A DNA stretch of 64,000 nt from Gonapodya sp. JEL0774 (taxonomy: Eukaryota > Monoblepharomycota > Monoblepharidomycetes > Monoblepharidales > Gonapodyaceae), in NCBI GenBank assembly GCA_027604505.1, contig JADIIX010000023.1:62001-126000 (forward strand), given 5' to 3'. Shown here one piece after another: positions 47,941 through 59,659 of this stretch. The notes below the pieces were generated by a model. The model did no database searches. It saw only the letters and a list, made by a program, of their open reading frames with translations, and had not been told where the DNA came from. The position numbers were made by a program, and so were the translations under genes. Position 1 is the stretch's first letter. Every line of letters begins with the position of its first letter.

Positions 47941-50753
47941 ATGCCCGTAATCAAAGTATCTGTCAAGTGGAGTGGCAAGAAGGTGCGCTACACCGTGGAC
48001 CCCTTCTTGTTCATCCGTTCTTTCAAGTCATTGACAGCGATCTACATGCGCCGACCCACGCAATGTTGCTGTACAATTGCTCCTCTTGCGGAATCACCGA
48101 AACTGTTACATGATGATCCTCGACCTTCGTGCCGGGATGACATTCGTCGGTTATCACTCGTGCTGCACGGGGATCTTCAGTTTGATGATGTGGAGCTCGA
48201 CACCGTGAGCATCACTACCTACCAAATATGAATGAAAATCAATTCGATGATTATGTGTTCTTTCTCTTTCCAAACCTGTTTGCTCATTGCATTGTTCGCC
48301 AGGATGATTCGGCGACAACCTTCAAAGCGACTCTCTTCTCCCTTACCGGGGTCGCACCGGACAGGCAAAAGATTATGGTTAAGGGTGGAATGCTCAAGGT
48401 GAGATCTACTTGTTTATCAGCTAAGGTCCTAGATTCAATCGGTGATGGGGAGGATTTGCAATGAAACTTGCGCAAGTATTCTCTGCGTCTGCTATTGTTG
48501 GTCAGCCTGCGAAGGGAATGACGAGCACGGATGTGCTCTTCAAATGTACCGTTGACTTCCAGAAGTGCGTCCAGACTTACTTGTAACTCGGTATCGTCAC
48601 CCGTGCTTCTCATCTTCTAGGACGAAACGAACTTAAACACCCTCGGGTTGAAGCCTGGTCACCAGTTTATGATGATGGGCACTGCGGGAGAGCTGCCTAA
48701 AGAACCAGTAAAGAAAGCTGTTTTCCTGGAGGACATGACTGGCGAGGAGCTTGCAAGAGCAGTGGGTGTTGTTCTCAATGAAAGTGAGAATCAACTGGAT
48801 TGTGCATTGAACGACTTACCGCATTATACCCTTATTTCTATGTCTACTATTTTTTCTGTTCAATTTTCTTCCTTTGCTGCTTTTGTTTCTGTCGTCAGAT
48901 GGACACCCCGAACGGGCTTGTCAACTGTAAGTCATGCCTTCGGGCGATCAGAAGAAAATTTTTTAGTTTACTAAACCAACCCACATCTCAAGTGGGTAAC
49001 ACTTGTTACATGAACTCAACCTTGCAGACACTGCGTGTTATCCCGGAGCTACAGGAGGCGTTGCAACAGTGATTGTCCAATCGGAAACTCAGAAATACTT
49101 CTCTCAAGCTCAACTCCCATCGACCTTTTCTCTAGTCTTACCACGCCGATGACATCGAACCCTCGCCAAAATGTGGCGGTTTCTCTCAAGGATCTTTTCA
49201 AACTCCTCAATACCACACCGGAATCTGTACCTCCATTTGTCTTTCTTCAGGTGCTCCGCTCCGCTTTCCCTCAGTTTGCGGAGCAAAGTGCTCGGGGTGG
49301 CGGCTTTGCCCAGCAAGATGCGGAGGAATGTTGGGGTGCTATTGTTTCCTCACTCAGGGACACGGTTCCGGGAAAGGACAAAGAGGGAAATTGGGTGAAG
49401 CCGTCAGAAGGAAAGGGATGGGTCGAGGAGTACATGACAGGCGAGATGGAAGAAACGTCTGTGTGCACGGTCTTTGGAGTTTTGGCTTATCGAAAGAATC
49501 GTTTTGAATCAATCATCATTTGACTAGTCTGACCTGCGACGATGCACCTACTGAGCCACCAACCATATCCAAGGACACTTTTACTAAAATGACGGTCAAT
49601 ATTTCCCAAGGGGTGGTAACTTACATGACATCCGAGATTGAGCAGGTACGCGTTCCCTCATACAATGTTTCTATTGTCCTTGTCGATGACATCACAGACA
49701 TGAACCACAGTCCCTCGTTCAAACAATCGAGAAGAACTCTCCCACTCTTGAAAGGAACGCAAAGTATACCAAAAAGTCCGCTATATCTCGCCTTCCCTCG
49801 TACCTCTCTGTGCAGTTTGTTCGATTCCAGTGGAAGGCACAAGAACGAGTTCGAGCAAAAATCTTGAAACGTGTTAAGTTTCCATTCGAGTTGGACATGA
49901 CGCCATACACTACCAAAGCATTAGGAGAGAAGTTAAAACCAGGAAGGGACTACGTGAGGAAAAGATCAGACGAGAAGGAAGCAGAGAAGGTAGGCGGGTG
50001 TTTGACTTGTCAGTAAGCCTAAAACAATTTCAAGATATTAAAGACATTAATTTCTATCCCCATTTTGGCTCGCGAAAATACAGAAAAAGGCCAAAACAGG
50101 GAAGCGGGACGCTGAAGGTGTCGTCAAGAAACTAGAAGGAGACTCCGATGCCATGGAAGTGGAGCCGGCGTCTAAGACAATCGACCAAATTTGCGATGAA
50201 GTTGGAGTTAGTAAGGAGTTGAGAGATGACGTGGGAGCATCTTTGACGGGGATGTACGATTTGGTGGTGAGCTCGCCGTCACTCATGAACCTACCGGTTT
50301 GAATGATTGATCGTGTAATTTGCGCCAGGGTGTTGTCACACACCTCGGCAGGACAGCTGATGGTGGACACTACATCGGTTGGGTTCGCAATGGTCTCTCG
50401 GATGACTGGTGTAGGTTATTTATCGACCCAATTTTAGTTGGTCGATTCCTGACCGAAGCTGTTTCCTCTTTGTTCAGTCAAGTTTGATGATGATAAAGTC
50501 TCACCTGTCAAATCAGATGATATTTTGAAGCTGGAAGGTGGGGGCGAATATCACGCAGGTGAGTTAGATTTGTCACGGGTTCACGGGATGTAATTGTGGA
50601 TTTTCCGAGAAATGATGGGTTCTCCAACACCATTCTATTCCGTGGTTGTTGTCGGGGTATTCCCACCAATATCTGACAAAATCTATCCAATACTCCGTAT
50701 CAACCCCAAAAGCATACATCTGTCTATATAAAACGCGGGATCTTTTAGACTAA
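47941..50753 (+). CDS. UBP6: USP14/UBP6, proteasome-associated deubiquitinase
   Basis: Deubiquitinating cysteine protease that docks on the proteasome through an N-terminal ubiquitin-like domain. The first exon MPVIKVSVKWSGKK joins a 24-base exon (48181-48204, FDDVELDT) and then DDSATTFKATLFSLTG and DRQKIMVKGG. The catalytic domain opens with NGLVN then VGNTCYMNSTLQTLRV (catalytic Cys), and continues PFVFLQVLRSAFPQFAE, GFAQQDAEECW, LTCDDAPTEPP, LPSYLSVQFVRFQWK and GVVTHLGRTADGGHYIGWVR (catalytic His). The C-terminus DDWFKFDDDKVS ends AYICLYKTRDLLD at 50753. All USP landmarks are intact. The gene is convergent with LETM1, 120 bases away. Confidence 0.95.
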
Positions 50754-50872
50754 AATGATAGTGCATGTCGTAGCAAGCAGTTTGCAGTACAACGTCCGAC
50801 TGCCGATTGCCCGAGTATTGAAGAGATTTGAGCACAAAAAGTGCAGTATAATTCTCACACTGTTGTTGCAGT

Positions 50873-53800
50873 TCAGTTGGAGCTCGACTGCGGAGACGAC
50901 GGGACCACAGGAGCACTAGCTGGGGGCATCGTGCCATGGAGAACGTCGCCTTTGTTACGTTGGATCTGCTCTTCCTTCAGCAGAGTTTGTGCGGTTATAA
51001 TGATATCGCCCGTGAGACCCCTTGAAGACGATATCCATGTCAGATTTTTAATCACGACCCTGCAGTCGACAGGTGACTCACGATTCTCCTGGATAGACGC
51101 CTTCCCTTTCTTTCTCCTCACCAACCTGCTCAGCCCTCCTGGCAAACTCAAGGACTTCATTCAAACCAATCAACCCATCGTGGTTGTGATCCAAAAACTC
51201 CACTATGCGGGAGATGGCAGGGTTGGTTTTGTGAGCGTCGATTACCTTAAGTGCCTCTTCAAGTTGAACAACGGTTACTTGACCGTACTAATACAATAAT
51301 ATAACAAGATGTAGCTAAATCAGACAAGCAAAACAACGCTGCAGCCAGCGATTGCACTCACTTCATCTGGTTTCAGAAGGTTAAGCTTCTCGCCAATGTC
51401 CTTGTCGTAATGCTTCAACTCCTTGTCAATCTGGCTGATGAGCCGTTCGAGACGTTTACCGAGATATCTGGAAGTGGACGACTCGGTGGACTTGCCACCA
51501 GTCATTGTCTTGATTTCGCCAACATCCTGTTTGTGATTGAACTGGATTAAGTCATGTGCCGATGGGTACCGATTGAGAACAGATCTTACCTCCTCGTACT
51601 CTCTTCGTTCGCTTTTCAGAGTCTCCAACTCCTCTCTCTCAGGATCAAGTGCAGAAGGCGATCCCATTGCCTGCAACGCCTCGCCCAAAGCACGAAGCTG
51701 CTGCTCGGGGATCTGCACAGGGCGAATCTCAGGCTGGACTTCCTGGAGGGAGCCATATGAGAGACGGAGCATCATTCAGCGCTCACAAAGACGGTACATG
51801 TTCACGAGACAGGCGACACTCACCTGTTCGGCGCCATCAGTAACCTCACGTGACGGAAGATTCTCCCACATCTTCACGGCAACTGTTGCTCCGGCCTGAG
51901 CCTGGGCAGCCCGTTGGGCAGCAACCGCCTCAGCTTCGCGGGCTTTCGCTGCCACCTCGGCTTTCTCCTTCTAGCGTCATAAATGAGTTCAGCCGACAAC
52001 AAATTATTTGAGCGAGTATTTAAGTCGAACATCTTCAACCAACCTGAACTTGGGCAAGCTCCAATTTTATAAGCTCCTCCTGTTGTTTGATCAACTCAAG
52101 TCTCTTCTTGTAGTCCACTTTCTCACCGGCTGCATCCGCCAGCTGCGTTTCTGCCTCCGCAAGAGCTTCCGCCGGAAGACTATTCAACGCCGCCTGGAGA
52201 GCTTCAGGCGTGTTGACGGACACAGGCATAGGCTTGTCGTAAACTAAAGCCCGGGAAAGCAACAGCAATGTACCCGGAATCTTGTAGTTCAGAGACAAAT
52301 CGAGCCACTGCTGGACCTCCTGCCTTAGCCTGGCAGGCGAGATGCCAACAGTTCGGATGCCACGTTGAGACGCAGCAGCACGAATTTCGTCCAAATTAAG
52401 TGCCGATAATCCCTCAGCTGCAATCATCTGGTCGTCTCTCTTGATATCCCGCAACTTCATACGAATCTGGTAGCGCAAAAAATTGTCACTTCCGAAGGAA
52501 TTGAGAGTCATGAACCGGCAGAGGGAGGTGAGCTGGTTGTGGGTAAGGTTGTCGAGAGTGAGTGACTCGTCGAACTTGCGAGCGATTCGGACAATCTCTT
52601 CAGTTGGCGCAAGCTGGTCAGTACCGCGATACTTGAAAATGTTCAGCATTGTTGTGGAGAACTCAGCTTCGTCGTATGAACAAATCGTTGCAATTCGCTC
52701 ACCTTCGTGAAGAAATCGTTAAATTCCTTCACCGCCGACTTTTGGTTGGTCCCTTCCGCAACCCAAACCTCTGTAATGGTGTCCTGCATAAATTTCGCCA
52801 TTTCCAGTCTGACCTTCACCAACTTCTTTCGCTTTTCCTCCTCTGCAAACTTCGACTCGAAAGTGGAGGGAAGCATATTTGGGAAGAAACGGAGGAGGAA
52901 AGGAAGAGCCAGCTCAGCGAAGGGAATGATGAGTAGAACGATAAAGGGCACAAGCCGAACTAAGTCGGCAAAGGTCCGAAGGAGCTGCATATTCGGACAT
53001 TCGGCGCCGGAAGGAATGAACTATTAGCAAATATGGACTACGTCCCCAAGCATCATTCTCACTCACCTGCTTGTGCTCCCGCCTTGTCAACCCAACCCCC
53101 CTTAACAGCTTCAACAGAAGCCTGCTGCTGATGGATACTTCCGCCCCCAACAGCTTAGTCCCGTGCCAGTAGTGTACAGCCTCTTCCTTGATCCTAACCC
53201 ACAGCGACTTCTTAGGTTCCGCGGGCGCGACCGCGGGGGTTCCGGCGCTCTCTGCAGTGTCCACCGAAGAAGACGCTGCGCCAATTTGCGCCTGCTGTTC
53301 CCTGCCAATTTTCTTGGCAGCGTCTTTAGCAAGCTGTACAGCCAAGTCAGGCTTGGTGCGACGGAGCTCGACCGGTTTGAATGAGGAAGGAGAAGAGGAG
53401 AGTGATGAGATGGAGGAAGAGGATATGTCTGAGAGAGGAGATACCAAAGGAAGGGGCAAGCCTATGGGATCGATTTCATGTGTGAGACCAGTTAAGTTGA
53501 CTGTGCAAAGCAATTCTCAACACTTCGTGACTTGATTTTGTGATCAAGTGTGGTTTCTAATGCCGCGACATCCGTTTCCAAGATCGAAGACCATTTGAAC
53601 ACTCCTCTCCAACCATTAGCTTGCATTATTAACGTAAATCCGGTTTCCGTGGTCAAGCATGGTAATATTGATCCCGTGTTATCCCTGACATGGGCGTACT
53701 ATAGAGCTCGACATTCACCGGCATTTGATACCCCCAATCCTGCTTTGAGTCCCACGTCATCCAGTGTGCCTGGCATACCAGGAGGTATTCTTGGAGGAAC

Positions 53801-54211
53801 GAGCTGCCTTGGCGCCTGGGGCGGCGGCTGTGGGTAGATGGGCTGAGTCTGGGCAGGCTGGGCAGGCATGAGAGGGATAGGTGGGGTGGTTGACGGCAAA
53901 GGGCGGGAGTTGGATGAGGTGTCGGTCGAAAATGGTGCAGGAGGCAGCGGGAAGAGAGGGAATGGGAGCGGAATCTGATCTCTCAGTAAACCAGAGGTTG
54001 AAGGCGGAGAGAATCTTCCTCGAAAATTGATGCTGCTCCCATCATGACTTAATCGAGTCGGCTGGTGATGAAAGGTGCGAGATGCAGTCGAGAGGTCACG
54101 CGAAGAGCGGAACTTTCCAGGGGTTGGGAAGCCGCGGGCTGATTGCCGAGGAAACGGCGATGAGTGAAGGAGCGACCGAGTCGCTAAACGGGTGTTTGTA
54201 CGATGCATCAT
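50873..54211 (-). CDS. LETM1: LETM1/Mdm38-like mitochondrial inner-membrane protein
   Basis: Inner-membrane protein for mitochondrial K+/H+ (and Ca2+) exchange and ribosome anchoring. A mitochondrial presequence begins MMHRTNTRLATRSLL, followed by a Pro/Ser-rich linker. The core has WVRIKEEAVHYWHGTKLLGAEV, the membrane segment LVRLVPFIVLLIIPFAELAL with RFFPNMLPSTF, then the ribosome-binding-like domain (LARALVYDKP-type helix seen as LLLSRALVYDKPMPVS, and LTSLCRFMTLNSFGSDNFLRY). C-terminal coiled coils lead to an EF-hand loop DHNHDGLIGLNEVLEF and an acidic/Ser tail ending at 50873. Six or more introns are present. The join between the presequence exon (about 53720-54211) and the exon near 53500 is inferred. 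Confidence 0.9.
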
Positions 54212-55053
54212 CGGACGAGGCCGTGGCGAGATAGTAGAAAGATGGAGGTGAGAGGCGACGGCAGCTGAAAACAAGGCGGTGAGACGTGTTTCATGGTGTT
54301 CCGCTTATTTGTCATTTATGCGATAGACAAGATAAAAGTGCGCCAAAGCACCGGCAACATCGGTCTTGAACACGTGGATTCTCAACACGATGCCATCAAG
54401 AGAATGGGATATAGGTGCGGATTGCAGAATCCACAAATCGGATCGGAACACGCTCCTTCGCATCAACTATCATCCGTTCCCATCACTTCAAAACAGGTGC
54501 ATAAAAGAGAATTCTTCCAGTAACTTACATGTGCTCACTCTCTGAATGAGCTCCGCCTTGGCCAGTGGGGCAACCACGTCCATGCTTGTTGTGATGCAGT
54601 TGAAACAAGGGTGAACGGAATAGGACACGTGAGGGTAACGATGGCGACAGTCACGGAGCCAGCTTCAAAAGCACGGTATTTTGAAGTGGCAGGAGTTGAT
54701 GCTGGTTGGTTCCCTGTTGCGAGTAAAGCGCTCTTTCCTTGGTGATGGGCAATGGATTTTACGAAGAGTTCAACGTGGGCTTGCCTAGACCAGACGCAAG
54801 CCCAAGCGCGGACTGCGCCACAGTGTTCATTTGCTTTGGTCCACCACACTATTGCAAGCCGGTAGTCCCTTCCTTCCTTGTTTTAGATTTTAATTAAGCG
54901 ATTTTGTTCCTGAGACTCGACATCTTTTTGCGATATTGACATCGCGCATCTGTTTGCGACCATTCCTATACTATGTATATATGTACAGCAATTCTGCAGC
55001 GACATAGTTTGCAAACAATTACCTGAGCAGCAAGCGGGGCCGAATACATCCTA
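54212..55053. other. Intergenic region, no supported gene
   Basis: The space between the LETM1 start and the F-box protein stop. A minus-strand frame at 54535-54849 (104 codons) is ATG-initiated but shows no family resemblance or splice context and is not called. An acceptor-like ttttcag just upstream of the LETM1 start leaves room for a 5' untranslated exon. Confidence 0.45.
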
Positions 55054-56739
55054 TCACCCATCCACGGCAACAATCAAGGGCCGGTAATCCGGATCCAAAA
55101 AATCGACTCCATCAGAGACGAGCCTGCACGCTCCGGGCAATCGCCACAATCGTGTACCATCCAGAAGTACTCCCTTCATTGCGTCACGCTCATAGACAGT
55201 TCCCTGTTCGTTGAACGCAGTGAACACGATCTCCAAATGTTGAGCTCTGGTGTACACCTCGGTGAGCTGCACTTCAAACGAGGCACAGTCGATACCAAAA
55301 CCATCCAAGCGAAGACATCGGAGTTGAGGAGGAATGGAGTCTGGTTGCGTCACGAAGGAGTTCCACACGGCTTTCGAGACCTCTCTTCCACGACGCCTAG
55401 AGCTTCCTATCCACAAACGTCTGACGGATGAATTGAGTCTTAGAATATGAGGTATATGCTCCTTCCACTCCAAATTTTCCTGGCAAATTTGGAGAGCCAA
55501 CAAGATTCTTGAGGCAAAAGCCTTTGAGAACATTTCTGCGTCGACCGGTTGTCCTAAATTTCCGAGCGCAGGGAGCAGTCCAAAGTTGCTGAGTTTGGGT
55601 AAGCTCGCAAGAAGGGAGAACAGCTTGGGAACCGATCCTTTCAGAGAAAGACTGGTCAGTTTCGCTCCGTATTGGGCAATGACTTGTGCACATTGTGGGT
55701 TGCCAGTGGTATCCAGATACAACCTCCGCAGGCGCGGTGCGGCATGAAACAAATCTTGTAGCTCCTTGGAACCAAATCTAGTGGGTGACCCTCCCCATCC
55801 TTCGAGACCCATCACCGCGAACGTGGTGAGACAAGAGAACTGCGGTATGAGCTTGCCCCAGGCCATCGATGCGTCCATCGGGTGATCTTGAGGTGTAGCC
55901 CAAGCTCCGACATCAAGACACTTGATTTTGTTCCAACTTCCAAGGGTCGTTGGGTCACCTCGAGAGCCATCTGGAGTGTCCAAGACAATGGTAAGACGGT
56001 TCGAGAGGCGCGGCATGATTGACTGGAACAATGACCAAGTAGCACTGCCTTTCATTGCCTCTGCATTGGCGAGAACGAGACTGCGAATGTTTTGGGCACG
56101 TTCCGCAAGCTCGCGCATCACATCTTCCACGAACACAGCTCCGTGAACACCGTCGAGAGTTTCTGGAAACGCAAAGAAATTGAGCCCAGCTAAGTCGATA
56201 CCTTTAATGGTTGCTGTGATGTATGGGAGGGACTCTTCCAGGGAGTCTTCAAGTGCCCTCATGTCAAAGGACCTCACTGAACGAAGTACTCTCAGTGCCC
56301 GATCGATGGTGTATTCGTCATTTGTATCCAATTGCGTGCTTTTGAACGCCTCAATGAAAATTCGGAAAAGACCTTTCGACTGGGCCGCAGATTTGGGTCG
56401 AAGATTTCGGAATGCAACTGCCGTGGAGAGTCGTTCGAACGTTCGAGAAACCAACCGACAATCCAGTAGGGTTCGATGATCTCCAATGCTATCAAAGAGA
56501 TAGTGTTGCAGCTCATTAGGGAGAGAAGTGAATGCTTTCAGTCCTGTCTTGACCTTGGTTGTCTGTGGGAGACAAGAGGTCAACGGAGGTCCACCAGTCG
56601 CATATTCAAGCTTTGGGAAACGGTCAATGAAGAAAAGTCGGTACCTATCAGATGAGAAAGAATTATGCTGAGTTAGCTATTCGTTGGGGGCATTGTATCA
56701 CTAAATATCTGCAATTTACCAGGGCATATGCGTGGCCAT
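55054..56739 (-). CDS. F-box protein with leucine-rich-like C-terminus
   Basis: Probable substrate receptor of an SCF ubiquitin ligase. A 20-base first exon (56720-56739, MATHMPW) joins the exon starting at an acceptor near 56645 (YRLFFIDRFPKLEYATGG). The F-box reads FTSLPNELQHYLFDSIGDHR followed by LLDCRLVSRTFERL, the usual Pro-x-E-(L/I) and Leu/Val-Cys-Arg pattern. The remaining 400 residues form irregular Leu-rich segments (LKCLDV, LRRLYLDT, KLTSLSLKGS, LRCLRLDG) typical of F-box proteins with degenerate LRRs. No ligand can be inferred. It is probably one of many lineage-specific F-box paralogues. Confidence 0.82.
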
Positions 56740-57357
56740 CCGATGGATAGATGCTCGATCGAATTCAATTGTACTTGAATTTAATATAGGAGAGACGAGA
56801 ATGGGGTAATGGAAGTGATGGCTTCTTGTTTTCATTTCACCTTCGCCCGCGTGCTGGAGTGATCATCACATTTCTTCGCACCTTTCTCACTGAAGAACAG
56901 CGTGCTCGCGATAAGAACTTCGACATGGGGAGCATATCCTCGTGAAAAAAAGTCAGCTCAATGGAGTTCCACATCCGCCCCCGCGTCTTTCATCTCTCCG
57001 GCAACAAGATATAGAAAACCCTTTGCAATCTCTCTCAACTTCGCTCCTCTCAAGGATTGAAATGCATTAGTTCCTATTGTACAAAGCTCAATATATACTT
57101 AATTGATCAGAGTTCCGGATGAACAGAACAGATTTGCATTGTCCCACGGTTTGCCGCAGTTGTGGACGGATGTTCGATCTAGATATACATAGTAGGTGTC
57201 TCCGTGAAGCATCTAAATGTCCAATCGGTGTGGGCGACCATTTCATTGGTGGGAGAGGCGACATGGTACCGGGGCGGCCCTCTCCCGTACCTTCGCAAAG
57301 GGTGCTGTGCTGCGGTAGTGTATTTAAGACACTCATCACCGTAAAAAGAGAGAGACA
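56740..57357. other. Divergent promoter region, F-box gene and ferric reductase
   Basis: About 600 bases between two divergent starts. It is AT-rich near both ends. No frame with a recognisable domain is seen; a plus-strand frame at 57119-57361 overlaps the reductase 5' untranslated region. Confidence 0.5.
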
Positions 57358-59470
57358 ATGATGAACAATCGAAAACCGCTTTTGTTTGGGCTTCTGTCCT
57401 TCCTGATCTTCCCAGCATCATGGATATACATTCACTGTGCGTATATTCATGGAAGCCGAGTTACTCGTTCTCCGAAACCAAACTCTATCTGTTTCCGCTA
57501 GTCCTGATGGGACACCCCGAAAGATGTTTTTCTGACTTCTGCAATGAACTCTACGACACATACTTCATCCCCGTCCGAATCTCTCTCCCAATATTCTATG
57601 TGTATCTGGGAGCCACGGTGTTCGCTGTACTCGCCTCCCGCCGCGTTCCCGGCTTGGCACGATTTTTCAGCTCACGACCGTTTGGATCATCTACAATAAC
57701 AACGGGTGAGCTTGTTTGGTTCATATCTGCTATGATCCTTATTTTTGGTGGTCTGCATACACTCTTTGGTGTGAGAAACGCGCTTGTGGTTGCAGCGAAA
57801 TTAGTGCACTTTATCTTTCGTGTTTCGCGTCACTGCAGATTTACTCTTTTATCGCCCATAAAGAGTACTACGATGAAGTTCAAATCCCAGTCTCGTGGGG
57901 ACTCCTCTTGGTTTCGAGTAGTGTGCATTCTTCAGGATCCATCTCTGCAGTAATTTTTGGTCTCGTATTTCTTCCTGTTTCCAAACACTCTCCTCTTGGC
58001 GCTGCCCTTGGTCTGGACTATACTTTTATGCTCCGGATGCATCGCTGGCTTGGATGGTTGTCGCTCTGGATATTTGTGTACCACACTCTCGTCTCTTTGC
58101 TCTCGATCGCACAGTCATATGAAGATCCCATGGGGTCCGCCTTGACTAACATCTATTCTGGGGCCTGGGGTGAACTAAACTACCTCTGTGCGTCAACTGC
58201 TTCAGGAAATCTCTTGCAGTTGGTCTTGACTGATGCGCTCTCATTGTAATTCAGATATCACCGGGTGGCTCGCGCTCGGTGTTCTGCTCGTTGTTTATGC
58301 TTCCTCAATTCCTTGGTTCCGTAGAAAAATGTACAACACGTTCTACATTCTGCACTTCTGTGGCATTCTTGGCCTTCTGATATCTTACTTGCATGCTTCC
58401 ATGTCTATTTACTTTGTCCTCCCGGGTAAGTTAGTTATTTGGTATTTCTGGATAGGCAATACTCTCAGGTCAATCTGTTTGCTTCTACTGTCTCTCTCTG
58501 TTCAAAAGCAATCCTCCTCTACATGATTGACTTCTGTATGCGCTGCTACCAAGCAGTGCGAACCCATCCAGTTACTTCTGTCGTACACGAGGAATCTCAC
58601 CTGAAGATCATCAATGTAAAACTGGCTCATCCACTTAACATCCTACCAGGCCAGTTCATGCGAGTGACGGTACCTGGAGTCTCACGATGGGAGTCGCATG
58701 CATGGAGTGTGTGTGATAAATCTGGTGACACCGTTCAGTTCCTGATAGCACCAGTTCGTGGCGGGTACTTGTTCGAGCGTTGGACCGACAAGGTATTTGC
58801 TTTGACAAAAACTGAGGATCAAGTTAAATGTGGGTTGCCTTCACTTAGAATCTTAAGTCACCTGTTGGATTAACTTCCGAAAATCGACTATCCCCTAGTG
58901 TCGATGCAGGGGCCATTCGGATTGCCGATCAATTTCGTCAAGAATATCAACAGAGAGCGCCACAACGCATATGTTTTTATTGTGGGCGGAAGTGGTATCG
59001 CTCCAGCCCTCTTTGCAATTCGAGCACTTCTTGGCGACATTTCATTGAAAGGCCCCACCGAGGATTCGAATGGCCTTGCAAATACCCAACCGTCTATCTA
59101 TCTCATATGGTCCATGCGTGGAGAAAACGCCGAGAAACTATCCGTCATTCAACCATGGCTGGCCCCAGAATCCCCTGTTCATGTTCACATCTACGACACC
59201 TCTCGGTCAGGATTTGACAAAGGTGTGATTGCATCGGCTAACTCCACTTCTATCGCACCATTAATGAGCAGAAATCGCCCAAGTATCCGTAATCTACTGT
59301 ATAAGATAGTTGAGAGTGTGGGATATGAGAGTGAACGGATGCGGCCGACAGTGGGGCTATTTGTTTGTGGACCAGAATCAATGACCCTGGACGTTCTCGG
59401 CGACGCACGCGTCGTGGAGATGGACAAAAATGTTCTGTTCGATATTGAGGTGGAATCGTTTGAATTGTAA
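57358..59470 (+). CDS. Ferric reductase-like transmembrane flavocytochrome (FRE/FRO family)
   Basis: Membrane oxidoreductase passing electrons from NAD(P)H through FAD and two haems, probably to ferric or cupric chelates outside the cell. Exon 1 (from 57358) encodes a hydrophobic anchor (LLFGLLSFLIFPASWIYIH). Later helices carry the bis-haem histidines: MLRMHRWLGWLSLWIFVYH (spacing 13) and ILHFCGILGLLISYLH. The FAD site is HAWSV with the downstream APVRGGYLFERW, and the NAD(P) site has IVGGSGIAPALF and a terminal VCGPESM. Six or more short introns keep phase. There is no EF-hand region, which argues against a calcium-gated NADPH oxidase. Whether it acts in iron uptake or superoxide production cannot be settled from sequence. 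Confidence 0.87.
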
Positions 59471-59659
59471 AAAGCTACTGGGTATTTTAGTGATCACGAG
59501 CATCAAAGATGGCCAAGGGCTGTCGTGAAAAGGCACAGTTCCAGGTTGTAACTAATTAGTAACTTGTTTGGTCTGAAAATATGTATGGCTCAGTTCATCA
59601 ATTTTATTTGCATGACGTGCTATCGCTATCGAGAGGGCCAATGCATTCACGAGACACCC
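59471..59659. other. Convergent spacer
   Basis: About 190 bases between the reductase stop and the TMEM209-like stop, AT-rich, with no gene seen. Confidence 0.5.

Noticed and set aside
54535-54849. Minus-strand 104-codon frame between LETM1 and the F-box gene
   Set aside because: No family resemblance, no conserved motif and no neighbouring exon to join.
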